DNA of 64,000 nucleotides from CADCVQ01 sp038260305 (GCA_038260305.1 JBBSNY010000014.1:1-64000), one strand, 5' to 3'. Positions 38,333 to 47,467 are shown, counted from the stretch's first letter. Made by a program: numbers and translations. The notes: generated by a model not told the origin, from the letters alone.

Positions 38333-38985
38333 TGCACGCGCAGGGTCGCCCGTCGGAGCCGTCGAAACCAGCGGCGAGCATGCCCGCGACCGACGACGAG
38401 ATCCGCGAGAAGTACCTCGAGCGGGCGATCCGAGAGCTGAACACCCTGACCCGCGAACTGCAGGCGTGCGAGCGCTGCCCGCGCGGGCATCTGCTGCCCG
38501 TGCTGGGCTCGGGCCACCCGCAGGCCGACGTCTTCCTGCTCAAGTACGCCCCGACGGCGCCGGAGATCGAGGAGGGCGTCGCCTTCTTCGGCCGCTCGGG
38601 AACGGCACTGATGAAGGCCTTCAAGCGCCTGGCGATCGATCCGCTCGCCGTCTACGGGACGCTGTGCGTGAAATGCCCGGTGCCCGACACGTCGCTCGCC
38701 GACCCCGGCTGCGTCGCGCGCGTCGCCGAGGAGATCGCGATCGTGCAGCCGAAGATCGTCGTCGTCATGGGCGAGGACGCGCTCGAGATCCTCAACGAGC
38801 TCGAGCTGCCGCTGTCAGACAGCGTGCTCGCCTCCCCCGGCGACATCCAGCGCCTGACCCCCTCGATCGAGGCGCTGTACGTGCCGAACATCGACACGGC
38901 GCTCGACGAGGAGTCCGCCAAGCGCGCGTTCTGGTCGGCGTTCCGGGTGCTCGGCGAGTGGTACGCCGACCTGCCGCCCTACTGA
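38332..38985 (+). CDS. Uracil-DNA glycosylase superfamily protein (divergent family 4/5-like)
   Basis: 217 residues from ATG 38332 (GTG 38329 in frame). An iron-sulfur-type UDG fold: C-x2-C in ACERCPRG, EGVAFFGRSGTALMKAF, CVKCPVP and IVQPKIVVVMGEDALEIL are recognisable. The catalytic loop GEAPG is replaced by KYAPT, so the usual active-site residues are not conserved. The four-Cys set suggests an Fe-S cluster is kept. It may be an altered glycosylase or a non-catalytic relative. Co-translated with the upstream fusion (1-bp overlap) and overlapped by the following membrane protein gene, an odd operon. Confidence 0.72.
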   Translation: MHAQGRPSEPSKPAASMPATDDEIREKYLERAIRELNTLTRELQACERCPRGHLLPVLGSGHPQADVFLLKYAPTAPEIEEGVAFFGRSGTALMKAFKRLAIDPLAVYGTLCVKCPVPDTSLADPGCVARVAEEIAIVQPKIVVVMGEDALEILNELELPLSDSVLASPGDIQRLTPSIEALYVPNIDTALDEESAKRAFWSAFRVLGEWYADLPPY

Positions 38986-39707
38986 GCTCGCGACCACGCC
39001 GCGGCCGAGCGATCCTGTCGCTCGGGCTCCCGTTCGCCGCACTCGCCTACTTCCTCGCCGCGCCGGCGCTGCCGGCGCTACCGGCCGGCGATGCGACCGA
39101 GCTCGTCGCGGGTGGGCTCGGCGTCCTGCTTGTCGCCGGCTCCGGGCTGTCGTTGCTGGCGCTACGCGACTCGGCGGTCGCGCTGGCGCTCGTCCTGCTC
39201 GGCGCGGGCCTGCTCGTGGGCGCCCTCAACGCCGGGGGGGTCGGCGCGGGGGCGAACGTCATCGAGGCTCTGGCCGCGGCCGGCGGCGGCCTGCTGTTCG
39301 CGCGCTTCCTTGACGGGCCCGTGATCGCCGTCTGCGTCGCGCTGTTCGTCGCGCTCGTCGACATCTGGTCGGTCGCGACCGGCCCGACCGCGAAGCTGAT
39401 CGCGGCCGGCACGGCGGTCGACGACCCGCTGTCCTTCGACCTGCCGGCGTGGGGCGGGGGCAGTGCGGGCCACCTCGGGCTCAGCGACGCCGTCTTCCTC
39501 GCGATCTTCGCCGGCTGGGCGCTGCAACTGGGCCTGCGCCGCGGCACGACGATCGCCTGCCTCGCGCTCAGTCTCGTCGCGACGATCGCCGTCAGCGTCG
39601 CCGTCGGTCGGTCGGTGCCGGCGATCCCGCTGCTTTCGGCGGCGTTCCTTCTGCCGAACGCCGATCTCCTCACGGCGCTGCTGCGCCGTGACGCGACCGA
39701 GTCGTAG
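38958..39707 (+). CDS. Polytopic membrane protein, unknown function
   Basis: 249 residues from GTG 38958, which overlaps the UDG-like gene by 28 bp. No ATG/GTG start exists further in before the first helix. About seven helices (LGLPFAALAYFLAAPALPAL, LVAGGLGVLLVAGSGLSLLA, VIAVCVALFVALVDIWSVA and more). The middle loop has FDLPAWGGGSAGHLGLSD. It resembles no transporter family I can name. Third gene of the GT-PHP, UDG operon. Confidence 0.6.
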   Translation: MVRRPAALLSSRPRRGRAILSLGLPFAALAYFLAAPALPALPAGDATELVAGGLGVLLVAGSGLSLLALRDSAVALALVLLGAGLLVGALNAGGVGAGANVIEALAAAGGGLLFARFLDGPVIAVCVALFVALVDIWSVATGPTAKLIAAGTAVDDPLSFDLPAWGGGSAGHLGLSDAVFLAIFAGWALQLGLRRGTTIACLALSLVATIAVSVAVGRSVPAIPLLSAAFLLPNADLLTALLRRDATES

Positions 39708-39734
39708 CGAAGGCGGGCCACGACCCGCCCTCGC
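39707..39734. terminator. Bidirectional hairpin terminator candidate
   Basis: GCGAAGGCGGG (39707-39717) and CCCGCCCTCGC (39724-39734) pair at 10 of 11 positions around CCACGA, between convergent genes and starting at the last base of a stop codon. Confidence 0.6.
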
Positions 39735-39757
39735 AGTTCCCGGGCCGCCGCGGCGGC

Positions 39758-41101
39758 TCAGCTCATGGGCCGCGACGCGATCTGGGCGAGTGACGGCGTA
39801 AGCAGGCCGTAGCCCACGATCGCAGTGCCGCTGACCGGGTCGATCGCGGCCACCGGCGCGGGGAACACGGCGCTGTCGGCGGCGCTGACGAGCTCCGCCG
39901 GGCCGAATGCGGCGACTCCCGCAGGACGGACGTTGGCGAGCACGAGCGTGGGACCTCGCGAGCCGTAATCGTCACCTGCGACGCCGGAGCGCCATGCGAC
40001 GAGCTGCGCGCCCTGTGTGTCCACAGCCGCGTCGCCAAGCACGGCGTCGATACCGGCCGGCGACAGCCGCTCGGCGGCGCCGATGTGGCCGTTGGTCACC
40101 TGCGACGCCTCGACCGTGTAGTTCGTGCCGTCGAAGCCCGTGTAGGTGAGCAGCGCGTCGTCGCCGATCGCGAGCAGGCGCAGGCCGGGTGCCGAGACGG
40201 GGCGTCCCTCAGCGCCGGTCTTCCCAACCGTGGCGACCTTGCGCGCGGGACCGAAGCCGTGGCCGGGAGCGGCCGTGGCGAACCACACGAGCGCCGAAGT
40301 GCCGGACTCGCCCTCGCTGACGCGCTGGCTCTCCCAAGCCACCGCCAGGCGCCGATCGTCGTTGACGACCGCCTGCAGCTTGGACTGCACCCCGGCGCCG
40401 AGCTTGTGGACCGCTCCGACGGTGCCCTTCGGGCCGATGTGGCGTGCACGGATCTCGTGGGAGTCCTCGTAGACGACGAGGATGTCGCCCTTGGCGCCGA
40501 CGGCGACCGTCGCACCGCGTGCGCGGTCGGACACCGCGAAGTGCAGCTTGGCCGTGAACGCACTCGATCCGGGCTTGCGCACGAACACGGTGCGTGTCTT
40601 CGAAATCGACCCGGTGACGAGCGCCATGAGCCCGGCGTGGTTGGACGCAAGCGCGTAGAGCTGCTGACCCTTGGGCCCCGGGACGGTGTGCTGGACGCCG
40701 AGGCCGGCCGGCGTGCCGAAGCGCGTGACGATCTTGCTCGAGTCATCGATCGTGCCGGCGTTCGGACCGGAGCTCGCCAGCGTGCGGCCGGCGACGGCGA
40801 TGTGATCCTTGGCATACGTCACCACGGACTGACCCCAGAAGGACAGCGGGTTCGTAGACGTCACCGCGCCCGCCGGCGTGATCGTGGCGAGCTGTGTCGA
40901 GAACCCTCCGCGGCTGTTCGGTGCCAGCACGACACCATGCCCGGCTGCGGTGAAGACGCTCTGGGCGGGGGCGCCGAGAGCATCGGGGATCGTCGCGGGT
41001 GCGGTCCATGGGCCTGCCGCGGAGGCGGCGGCGGGGGTGGCGGCGGCTGTGGTCGCCAGCGCTGCCAGCGCCAGGGCGAGGAACTTGGGTGTAGGTCTCA
41101 T
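39758..41101 (-). CDS. Secreted protein, possibly beta-propeller, unknown function
   Basis: 447 residues from ATG 41101. A signal peptide (RPTPKFLALALAALATTAAA, cleavage near ASAAG) precedes a beta-rich protein with repeated short strands of the form ILVVYED, RLAVAWES, ALLTYTGFDG, QLVAWRSG, spaced about 50-60 residues. That is typical of a beta-propeller built from imperfect blades. No enzyme motif seen. Less GC-biased third positions than neighbours. A second in-frame ATG upstream is unlikely since the signal peptide starts here. Confidence 0.72.
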   Translation of the reverse strand: MRPTPKFLALALAALATTAAATPAAASAAGPWTAPATIPDALGAPAQSVFTAAGHGVVLAPNSRGGFSTQLATITPAGAVTSTNPLSFWGQSVVTYAKDHIAVAGRTLASSGPNAGTIDDSSKIVTRFGTPAGLGVQHTVPGPKGQQLYALASNHAGLMALVTGSISKTRTVFVRKPGSSAFTAKLHFAVSDRARGATVAVGAKGDILVVYEDSHEIRARHIGPKGTVGAVHKLGAGVQSKLQAVVNDDRRLAVAWESQRVSEGESGTSALVWFATAAPGHGFGPARKVATVGKTGAEGRPVSAPGLRLLAIGDDALLTYTGFDGTNYTVEASQVTNGHIGAAERLSPAGIDAVLGDAAVDTQGAQLVAWRSGVAGDDYGSRGPTLVLANVRPAGVAAFGPAELVSAADSAVFPAPVAAIDPVSGTAIVGYGLLTPSLAQIASRPMS

Positions 41102-41303
41102 ACCTAGGCAACGACAGGGGCCTAACAAGGTTGCGCCGGCTCTGCCCCGAACGGGGTGCGCCGCTCCGCTGCAGCCGCTGCGGGCGTTACGGGCATCGAC
41201 CGCGCCGCCGAACCGGAGTGGTCGCACTCACGGTGTCCAGTCGCGGGCCGATGCGTGAACCATCCGGACCCACCTCCAGATCCATACGAGGACGAGCCGC
41301 CGG

Positions 41304-42245
41304 CTACGGCTCGAGCAGGATCTTGCCGAGCTTGCCGCCCGCGGCGAAGCGCGCGTACGCCGCCGCGACGTCGTCGAGCCCGTAGACCTCCGCGACCGGC
41401 ACCCGCAGCGTGCCGCGTGCGAATCCAGGCAGCACTTCGCGCTCGATCGCGCGCGCCGTCATCGCCTTCTCCTCCAGCGGCCGGGCGCGCAGCGTCGAGG
41501 CGCGCAGACTCGCGCGCTTGCTCATGAGCGCCATCAGGTTGATCTCGGTCTTCGCGCCCGCCGCGACGCCGATGACGACGATCCGGCCGTTCGTCGCGAG
41601 CGCCTTGAGGTCGCCCTTGAGGTTCGGGGCGCCGACGAGCTCGAGCACGACATCGAACGGGCCGTGCTGCTCGAAGCCGTCGGGCTCGATGACGACATCG
41701 GCGCCGAGCGCGACGCAAGCCGCGTGCGCGTCGGTGTTGCGCACGCTCGCCGTCACGTGCGCGCCGGCCGCGTGGGCGAGCTGGATCGCCGCCGTGCCGA
41801 CGCCGCCGGCGGCGCCGTTGACGAGCAGCCGCTCGCCCGCGCGCAGGCCCGCCTGCATGAAGACGGCGTCGTGGGCCGTCGTGAAGACCTCCGGCAGGCC
41901 GCCTGCAGCGGGGAAGTCGACGCTCGCGGGGACGGGCATGAGCTGGCGCTCGTGCACGACCGCAAGCTCGGCCTGCCCACCGCCGCCGACGATCCCCATG
42001 ACCCGGTCGCCCTCGGCAAAGCGCGTCGCGCCCGCCCCGAGCGCCTCGACGACACCCGCGAGCTCGAGGCCCGGGATGTCCTGCGGACTACCTGCAGGCG
42101 CCGGGTAGCGCCCCGCGAGCTGCATCATGTCGGCGCCGTTGAGGCCGGCGCCGTGCACGCGCACGAGCACCTGGCCGGCCCCAGGCTCCGGGTCGGGATG
42201 CTGCTCGACGAGGACCTTGCCGTCGCGGATCGTTGCGGCTCGCAT
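41304..42245 (-). CDS. NAD(P)H:quinone oxidoreductase of the zinc-independent MDR type
   Basis: 313 residues from ATG 42245. Medium-chain dehydrogenase/reductase fold: N-terminal GroES-like domain (VRVHGAGLNGADMMQLAGRYP, IPGLELAGVV, GDRVMGIVGGGGQ) and a Rossmann domain with NGAAGGVGTAAIQLA and ASVRNTDAHAACVALGAD. The Cys/His zinc ligands of alcohol dehydrogenases are absent, as in quinone reductases such as QorA and PIG3. It would reduce quinones or enones with NADPH. Appears to be a single-gene unit. Confidence 0.9.
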   Translation of the reverse strand: MRAATIRDGKVLVEQHPDPEPGAGQVLVRVHGAGLNGADMMQLAGRYPAPAGSPQDIPGLELAGVVEALGAGATRFAEGDRVMGIVGGGGQAELAVVHERQLMPVPASVDFPAAGGLPEVFTTAHDAVFMQAGLRAGERLLVNGAAGGVGTAAIQLAHAAGAHVTASVRNTDAHAACVALGADVVIEPDGFEQHGPFDVVLELVGAPNLKGDLKALATNGRIVVIGVAAGAKTEINLMALMSKRASLRASTLRARPLEEKAMTARAIEREVLPGFARGTLRVPVAEVYGLDDVAAAYARFAAGGKLGKILLEP

Positions 42246-42253
42246 GGGATCGG

Positions 42254-42259
42254 AGTCTA
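42254..42259 (-). promoter_or_regulatory. -10 hexamer TAGACT, leaderless geometry
   Basis: Eight bases before the ATG at 42245 on the minus strand. Confidence 0.45.
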
Positions 42260-42359
42260 TGACTCACCGACGCGGCCGCTTCGCGCTCGAGGCCGACTTC
42301 GAGCAGTTGCACCCGCTCGTGCCCGACCCGCGCCGACGCACCCCGAGCGCGCGAAGGCG

Positions 42360-42365
42360 TAGGCT
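42360..42365 (+). promoter_or_regulatory. -10 hexamer TAGGCT, leaderless geometry
   Basis: Six bases before the GTG at 42372. Confidence 0.45.
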
Positions 42366-42371
42366 CAGGTC

Positions 42372-43412
42372 GTGGCCCTTCCCGCCGAGGCGTATCGGCT
42401 GACGAACATCTCGTCGAAGGCGTACGAGCACCCCGCCGACCGCGCCGCGACCGCCGCGCTCGGCGCGATACCGATGCTCGACCTGGTCGTGCGCAAAGTC
42501 ATCGAGCTCGGCTACGAGCGCGCGCTGCGCCAGCAGTACCTCGGCTCGTCGGTGCGCCTCGGCCCCGACCAGCTGCCGCGCATCTGGAACGCCTACCAGC
42601 GCGCGCTCGCGGCCCTCGACATGCCGGAGGAGTACGACCTCTACCTCACGCAGCAGCCGCTCGCGAACGCCGCGACGATCGGCGCCGGCAAGCCGATCAT
42701 CGTGCTGAACTCCGCGACGGTCGCGCTGCTCGACGAGCGCGGCATCGAGGCCGTCATCGGCCACGAGCTCGGCCACATCCTGTCCGACCACGTCGTCTAC
42801 CGGACCGTGCTGATGGTGCTGATCCAGCTCGGCAGCTCCGTGCGGCTGCCGATCCCCGGTGGCAACCTGCCGCTGCTCGCGGTGCGCTACGCACTGCTCG
42901 AATGGTCGCGCGCCGCCGAGCTGTCGTGCGACCGCGCGGCGGCGCTGACGACCCGCGACCCGCGTGTCGTCTGCAAGATGCTGATGGCGATGTCAGGCGG
43001 GGCCTGCGCCGACGAGCTCAACCTCGACGCCTTCGAGCGCCAGGCGATGGAGTACACCGAGGGCGGCGCCGGCCTCGACCGCCTGCAGCGGATGTTCTCG
43101 GACCTCAACCTCAGCCACAGCATGCCGGTCAAGCGCGTGCACGAGCTCATGGCGTGGGTGCGCGGCGGCGACTTCGACCGCATCGTCGGCGGCGAGTACC
43201 CGCGCCGCGACGACGCCCCCAAGCCGCCCACGGAGGAGGCGGCGGACGCCGCGGCGCACTACTCCGACATCTTCAAGTCGATGTTCAAGGAGGTCGGCGA
43301 GCAGGTCTCGACCGCCGGCCATCAGCTCAGCGACTGGCTACGCACGCGGCAGGAGTCCTCCGGCGCGTCGAAGTCCGGCGACGACCCGCCGGAGTCGGAC
43401 GGTTCGAAGTAG
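42372..43412 (+). CDS. M48-family zinc metallopeptidase
   Basis: 346 residues from GTG 42372. AVIGHELGHILSDH supplies the HExxH zinc site and SRAAELSCDRAAALTT the third ligand Glu, as in HtpX/Ste24-like peptidases. A hydrophobic segment (VYRTVLMVLIQLGSSV) follows the HExxH helix. No strong N-terminal membrane anchor is visible, so it may be peripheral and face the cytoplasm. The charged C-terminal ~90 residues are family-specific. The stop codon is part of the next gene's -10 hexamer. Confidence 0.88.
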   Translation: MALPAEAYRLTNISSKAYEHPADRAATAALGAIPMLDLVVRKVIELGYERALRQQYLGSSVRLGPDQLPRIWNAYQRALAALDMPEEYDLYLTQQPLANAATIGAGKPIIVLNSATVALLDERGIEAVIGHELGHILSDHVVYRTVLMVLIQLGSSVRLPIPGGNLPLLAVRYALLEWSRAAELSCDRAAALTTRDPRVVCKMLMAMSGGACADELNLDAFERQAMEYTEGGAGLDRLQRMFSDLNLSHSMPVKRVHELMAWVRGGDFDRIVGGEYPRRDDAPKPPTEEAADAAAHYSDIFKSMFKEVGEQVSTAGHQLSDWLRTRQESSGASKSGDDPPESDGSK

Positions 43413-43415
43413 CCT
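43410..43415 (+). promoter_or_regulatory. -10 hexamer TAGCCT, leaderless geometry
   Basis: Its first three bases are the TAG stop of the M48 gene; seven bases separate it from the GTG at 43423. Confidence 0.4.
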
Positions 43416-43422
43416 CCCGGCC

Positions 43423-44082
43423 GTGGACCTCACGGCCTCGGAGATCCGGGTGCTCGGCTGCCTCATCGAGAAGCAGCGCACGACGCCGGACACCTATCCG
43501 CTGACGCTGAACGCGCTGCGCACGGCGTGCAACCAGTCGACCGCGCGCGACCCCGTCGTGCGCTACGACGACGAGACGGTGCGCGACGCGATGAACCGCC
43601 TGCATCGCCGTCGCTGGGGCCGCCTCGCCGGCGGCGGTCGGGCGCCGAAGTACCGCCACCTGCTCGACGAGGCGCTGACCCGCGCGCCCGACGAGCTGGC
43701 GATGCTGTGCGTGCTCATGCTGCGCGGGCCGCAGACCCCGGGGGAGCTCAAGCAGCGCACCGACCGCCTGCATCGCTTCGCCGACCTCGCGGCGATCCAC
43801 GAGACGCTGCGCCGGCTCGTCGAGCGCGGCCTCGTCGCACAGCTCGCGCGCCGACCGGGGCAGAAGGAGGAGCGCTACGCGCAGCTGCTCGGCGAGGACA
43901 CCGACGCGACCGCCGCGACCCCCTACGTGGCGCCGCCGGCGGCAGCTCCGTCGCCCGCCGCGCCGGCGCCGCGCGCTCCGGCGTACGCGGCCGACCCGGC
44001 GCTCGAACAGCGGGTCGCGGCGCTCGAGGCGCAGGTCGCCTCCATGCAGGCGGATCTGCGCGCCCTCACCGACCTGCTCTGA
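43423..44082 (+). CDS. YceH/DUF480-family protein
   Basis: 219 residues from GTG 43423. The DUF480 signature is strong: LTASEIRVLGCLIEKQRTTPDTYPL, NALRTACNQST.RDPV, then YRHLLDEAL and LRGPQTPGELKQRT. The fold is a pair of winged helix-turn-helix domains. Function is unproven; a DNA-binding role is likely. After a Pro/Ala linker the last ~35 residues (LEQRVAALEAQVASMQADL) form a coiled coil that should mediate oligomerisation, as in most homologues. Confidence 0.92.
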   Translation: MDLTASEIRVLGCLIEKQRTTPDTYPLTLNALRTACNQSTARDPVVRYDDETVRDAMNRLHRRRWGRLAGGGRAPKYRHLLDEALTRAPDELAMLCVLMLRGPQTPGELKQRTDRLHRFADLAAIHETLRRLVERGLVAQLARRPGQKEERYAQLLGEDTDATAATPYVAPPAAAPSPAAPAPRAPAYAADPALEQRVAALEAQVASMQADLRALTDLL

Positions 44083-44146
44083 AATCCCGCTGCAAGTCGG
44101 CATGCGGGCAGGCCATGAAGGGTTGGTCTGAGATGCGGACTGCCGC

Positions 44147-44152
44147 TACGCT
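44147..44152 (+). promoter_or_regulatory. -10 hexamer TACGCT upstream of the carboxypeptidase gene
   Basis: Would start transcription near 44160 and give a leader of about 32 nt ending with AAAGGA five bases before the ATG at 44192. Confidence 0.4.
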
Positions 44153-44191
44153 GCGCGGTGGCCAGCAGTGTTCCTCTCGAAAAGGATGTCG

Positions 44192-46558
44192 ATGCCCCGG
44201 CTCACGCTTCTCTCGCTCGGCATGGTCGCCGGGCTCCTCGCCGCGGCGCCCGCCGGCGCCGCCGTCACCCCGAAGTCCCTGCCGATCGTCGCCAAGACGC
44301 TGAAGGCCGCCAAGCGCGGTGCGTGCACGACGACGACCTACCGCGCTCCGCTGACGGGCTTTCTCGACGTGCGCCTGCGCGGCAGCGGTGACTGGGACCT
44401 CACGGTCAAGGACGCAAGCGGCCTGACGCTCGCCACCTCCGACGCCTTCGGTGGGCGCGAGGTCGGGCAGGCCTGGGTGCGCGGGGGCCAGCGCATCAGC
44501 GCCGTCGGCTGCCGCCATCGCGGCGCGAGCTCGACGGCGAAGACGACCTTCCGGCTGTCGGCGATCGCGCTGCCGAAGCTGCCGTTGGGCATCGCCCAGG
44601 TGCTTCGCGTCCGCGGCTCGGAGCAGCAGCTCTCCAAGCTCGAGGCCGCCGGCCTCGACGTCACCGAGTCGCGCGGCAACGGCTGGGCGGACGTCGTCGT
44701 CAGTGGCCTCAAGGACCTGACGAGCGTCATCACGTCGGGCCTGCACTACAGCGTGCGCATCGCCAACCTCGTCAAGGCGTTCCAGAGCGATCGCGCCGCC
44801 GATCGCCGCTACACCGCGCGCGTCGGCGAGGGCGGCTCGCCGCTGCCGACCGGGCGCACGACGTACCGCACGTACGCCGACATCCAGACCGAGCTCAAGG
44901 CCCTCGTCGACGACAACCCCGGGCTCGTGCGCAAGAAGGTCTTCGGGACCTCCTACCAGGGCCGCGAGATCTCCGGTGTCGAGATCTCCAAGAACGTCAA
45001 CGCCGACGACGGGCGCCCGATCTTCTTCTTCATGGCGTTGCATCACGCGCGTGAGTGGCCGTCCGCCGAGGCCGCGATGGAGTTCGCGCACCTACTCGTC
45101 CAGCAGCAGGGCGACACGCGCATCGCCGACCTGCTCACGCGGGAGCGGATCGTCATCCTGCCGCTCGTCAACCCCGACGGCTACATCTCCTCCCGCGGGG
45201 CGTTCGACGTCGGCGACTCACTCACCAGCCAGAACCCCAACGTCACGCTCGTCGAGGCGATCGCGCCGCCCGGCGGCCTGTTCGCCTACCGGCGCAAGAA
45301 CTGCGACGGCGTGTTGTTGCCCTCGCTGCCCTGCGAGCTCTCGGTGGGCGTCGACCCGAACCGAAACTACGGCTACAACTGGGGCGGCTCGGGCAGCTCC
45401 TCAGACATCACGTCGCAGAGCTACCACGGTCCCGGACCGCGCTCGGAGCCCGAGACCCAGGCCGTCTGGAACTTCGTCCGCACGCACCAGGTGACGACGC
45501 TGATCACGCTGCACAACGTCGCCGCGCTCGTCCTGCGCCCGCCGGGTACGAGCGGCGCCGGGATGGCGCCCGACGAGGCGAAGATGAAGGCGCTCGGCGA
45601 CGCCATGGGCACGGCGGCCGGCTACACGTCGGAGTTCGGCTACCAGCTCTACGACACCGCGGGGACGACCGAGGACGACTCCTACGCGGCGACCGGCGGC
45701 TACGGCTACACGATCGAGATGGGCCCGCCCGGCGGCGACTTCCACATGCCTTACCAGACGGGTGTCGTTGACGAGTGGACCGGCAACAACGCGCACTCCG
45801 GCAACAAGGGCGGCCTGAAGGAGGCGCTGCTGCTCGCCGCGACGGCGGCCGCCAGCGACGCCGATCACGCGATCGTCCAGGGCTCGGCGCCGGCCGGGAA
45901 GCTCCTGCGGCTGCGCAAGAGCTTCGTGACGAACACGAGCGCCTACTGCAAGCAGGGCATCGAGCCGGTCGTGAACATCGGACTGCCGACGATCTGCCTG
46001 ACCGGCCAGAAGCCGCCGATCGCGATCGACGACACGCTCGACTCGACGACGACGGTGCCGTCGACCGGCGCGTACGCCTGGCACATCGACCCGTCGACGC
46101 GGCCGTTCGTCTTCGCAACCGGCGCGAAGGAGAACTACACGCTGACGTGCGAGCAGCCCGACGGCACGGTGATGGAGCGGCTGTCGCTCGTCATCGACCG
46201 CGGCCAGACGGTGAACCTGAACATCGGCTGCGGCGCGGGCACGACGACGTTCGGCAACCGCGCCGCGGTCGGCGGCAGCCCCGACGCGCCGGCGGGCACG
46301 ACCTCACCGACGGTCAACGGCGTGCCGGTGCCGGCGGGGGTCACGGCAACGTCGAAGGCGAAGCCAAAGCAGCTCACCGCCGTACAGAAGCGTGCGGCGC
46401 TGCGCAGCGCGTGTACGAAGCAGGCGAAGAAGGTCAAGGCCGCCACGAAGCGCTCGGCGGCGCTGAAGTCGTGCACGAAGCGCTACGGCAAGCAGCCGGC
46501 GGCGAACAACAAGTCTTCGGCGAAGAAGCCGAGCGCGTCGTCGAAGAGCCGGTCGTAG
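44192..46558 (+). CDS. Secreted M14 zinc carboxypeptidase
   Basis: 788 residues from ATG 44192, chosen for the AAAGGA five bases upstream (GTG 44168 is in frame). Signal peptide LTLLSLGMVAGLLAAAPAGA. An N-terminal beta domain (~30-210) precedes the peptidase: GREISGVEIS, ALHHAREWPSAEAAMEF (zinc His and Glu), VDPNRNYGYNWGG (substrate-binding Asn-Arg), LITLHNVAALVL (zinc His) and GYGYTIEMGPP (catalytic Glu). A C-terminal beta domain (about 590-705) and a Lys/Ala/Cys-rich tail (KRAALRSACTKQAKKVKAAT) follow. It removes C-terminal residues from external peptides, probably for nutrition. The basic tail may bind the wall. Confidence 0.92.
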   Translation: MPRLTLLSLGMVAGLLAAAPAGAAVTPKSLPIVAKTLKAAKRGACTTTTYRAPLTGFLDVRLRGSGDWDLTVKDASGLTLATSDAFGGREVGQAWVRGGQRISAVGCRHRGASSTAKTTFRLSAIALPKLPLGIAQVLRVRGSEQQLSKLEAAGLDVTESRGNGWADVVVSGLKDLTSVITSGLHYSVRIANLVKAFQSDRAADRRYTARVGEGGSPLPTGRTTYRTYADIQTELKALVDDNPGLVRKKVFGTSYQGREISGVEISKNVNADDGRPIFFFMALHHAREWPSAEAAMEFAHLLVQQQGDTRIADLLTRERIVILPLVNPDGYISSRGAFDVGDSLTSQNPNVTLVEAIAPPGGLFAYRRKNCDGVLLPSLPCELSVGVDPNRNYGYNWGGSGSSSDITSQSYHGPGPRSEPETQAVWNFVRTHQVTTLITLHNVAALVLRPPGTSGAGMAPDEAKMKALGDAMGTAAGYTSEFGYQLYDTAGTTEDDSYAATGGYGYTIEMGPPGGDFHMPYQTGVVDEWTGNNAHSGNKGGLKEALLLAATAAASDADHAIVQGSAPAGKLLRLRKSFVTNTSAYCKQGIEPVVNIGLPTICLTGQKPPIAIDDTLDSTTTVPSTGAYAWHIDPSTRPFVFATGAKENYTLTCEQPDGTVMERLSLVIDRGQTVNLNIGCGAGTTTFGNRAAVGGSPDAPAGTTSPTVNGVPVPAGVTATSKAKPKQLTAVQKRAALRSACTKQAKKVKAATKRSAALKSCTKRYGKQPAANNKSSAKKPSASSKSRS

Positions 46559-47343
46559 CCGACGCGGAGCGCGGCGCGCACGGCGCAGGCCGCGTCGCCG
46601 AAGACCAGGTCGGAGCGGACGCGGAGCGCGGCGCTGGAGGCGTCGCCACGCTGCGGCGCCCGCCCAGCGCGCGGCTCGCAACGTCCGCCGCCGCGCTCGC
46701 GGCGGCGTTCGTCGCACTGCTGATCGCCGTCGCGAGCGGCGCGCAGCCGCTCGCGCTCGACCACGACGTGACCGTATTCGTCGTGGCACACCGCGAGCCT
46801 TGGCTGACGAGCGTCTTCGAAGCCCTGACGTGGCTCGGCAGCACGGCCGTGCTCGCGCCGCTCGCGCTGCTCGCCGGCGCCGGTCTGCGCCGCGCGACCG
46901 GGAGGTGGCGGCCGCTGGTCGTCCTCGCCGCGAGCCTCGCGGGGGCGTTCGGTCTCGCCCAACTCGTCAAGCACGCGGTCGGGCGTGCCCGGCCCGACGA
47001 CCGCCTCGTGCACGCGATCGGCTACGCGTTCCCCTCCGGCCACGCAACGTCCGCGGCTGCCGGCTGGCTCGCCCTCACGATCCTCCTCGCGCGCGTTCTT
47101 CCGACACACCGCCGCGCGCTCCTCATCGGCGCGCTCGCGGTCATCGCCCTGGTCGGCGCGTCGCGGGTCTACCTCGGCGTGCACTGGGCGTCGGACGTCC
47201 TCGGCGGCTGGGCGCTCGGCGGGCTGTGGCTGACGATCGTCCTCGCCTGCGCCAGCCGCGGAGCCTCGGGCCGGGCTACGCCGGCTCAGCTACAGGGAGA
47301 CCGATCGCCACGCCGGCGGCCGCCATACGGCGGTCGTAGGTGA
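46471..47343 (+). CDS. PAP2-family phosphatase
   Basis: 290 residues if GTG 46471 is the start; it overlaps the carboxypeptidase by 88 bp and no ATG, GTG or TTG was found between it and the first helix, so the start is uncertain. Five to six helices. The three acid-phosphatase motifs are complete: KHAVGRARP, FPSGHATSAA and SRVYLGVHWASDVLGG. It probably dephosphorylates undecaprenyl diphosphate or phosphatidate outside the membrane. The first ~65 residues are low-complexity. The last ~25 residues (ATPAQLQGDRSPRRRPPYGG) are read antisense to the vapC remnant, so the natural stop seems to have been lost. Confidence 0.75.
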   Translation: MHEALRQAAGGEQQVFGEEAERVVEEPVVADAERGAHGAGRVAEDQVGADAERGAGGVATLRRPPSARLATSAAALAAAFVALLIAVASGAQPLALDHDVTVFVVAHREPWLTSVFEALTWLGSTAVLAPLALLAGAGLRRATGRWRPLVVLAASLAGAFGLAQLVKHAVGRARPDDRLVHAIGYAFPSGHATSAAAGWLALTILLARVLPTHRRALLIGALAVIALVGASRVYLGVHWASDVLGGWALGGLWLTIVLACASRGASGRATPAQLQGDRSPRRRPPYGGRR

Positions 47344-47467
47344 TCACGTAGTCAAGATCTCCCGCCAGCTCGCGTGCGGCCGTCAAATGAATCGCATCGA
47401 GGCTGCGTAGCCCCACTGCATCGAGGGCGCCGGCCGCGACAAGCAGCGTGTCGTCCAGATCGATCAG
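47276..47467 (-). pseudogene. vapC: C-terminal fragment of a VapC-type PIN-domain toxin
   Basis: 63 codons on the minus strand read LIDLDDTLLVAAGAL, LRSLDAIHLTAARELAG and YVITYDRRMAAAG, the second half of a VapC ribonuclease including two of its acidic residues (Asp in LDAIHL and in TYDRR). The first half with the start codon and the N-terminal catalytic Asp and Glu is missing. The fragment begins at the stop of the antitoxin gene, so a deletion joined the two. No start codon or product is expected. Confidence 0.8.

Noticed and set aside
41250..41263. Third copy of the dispersed repeat (ATGCGTGAACC)
   Set aside because: Only 11-12 bases match and the other cores and the 61-bp spacing are absent, so chance is the simplest explanation.
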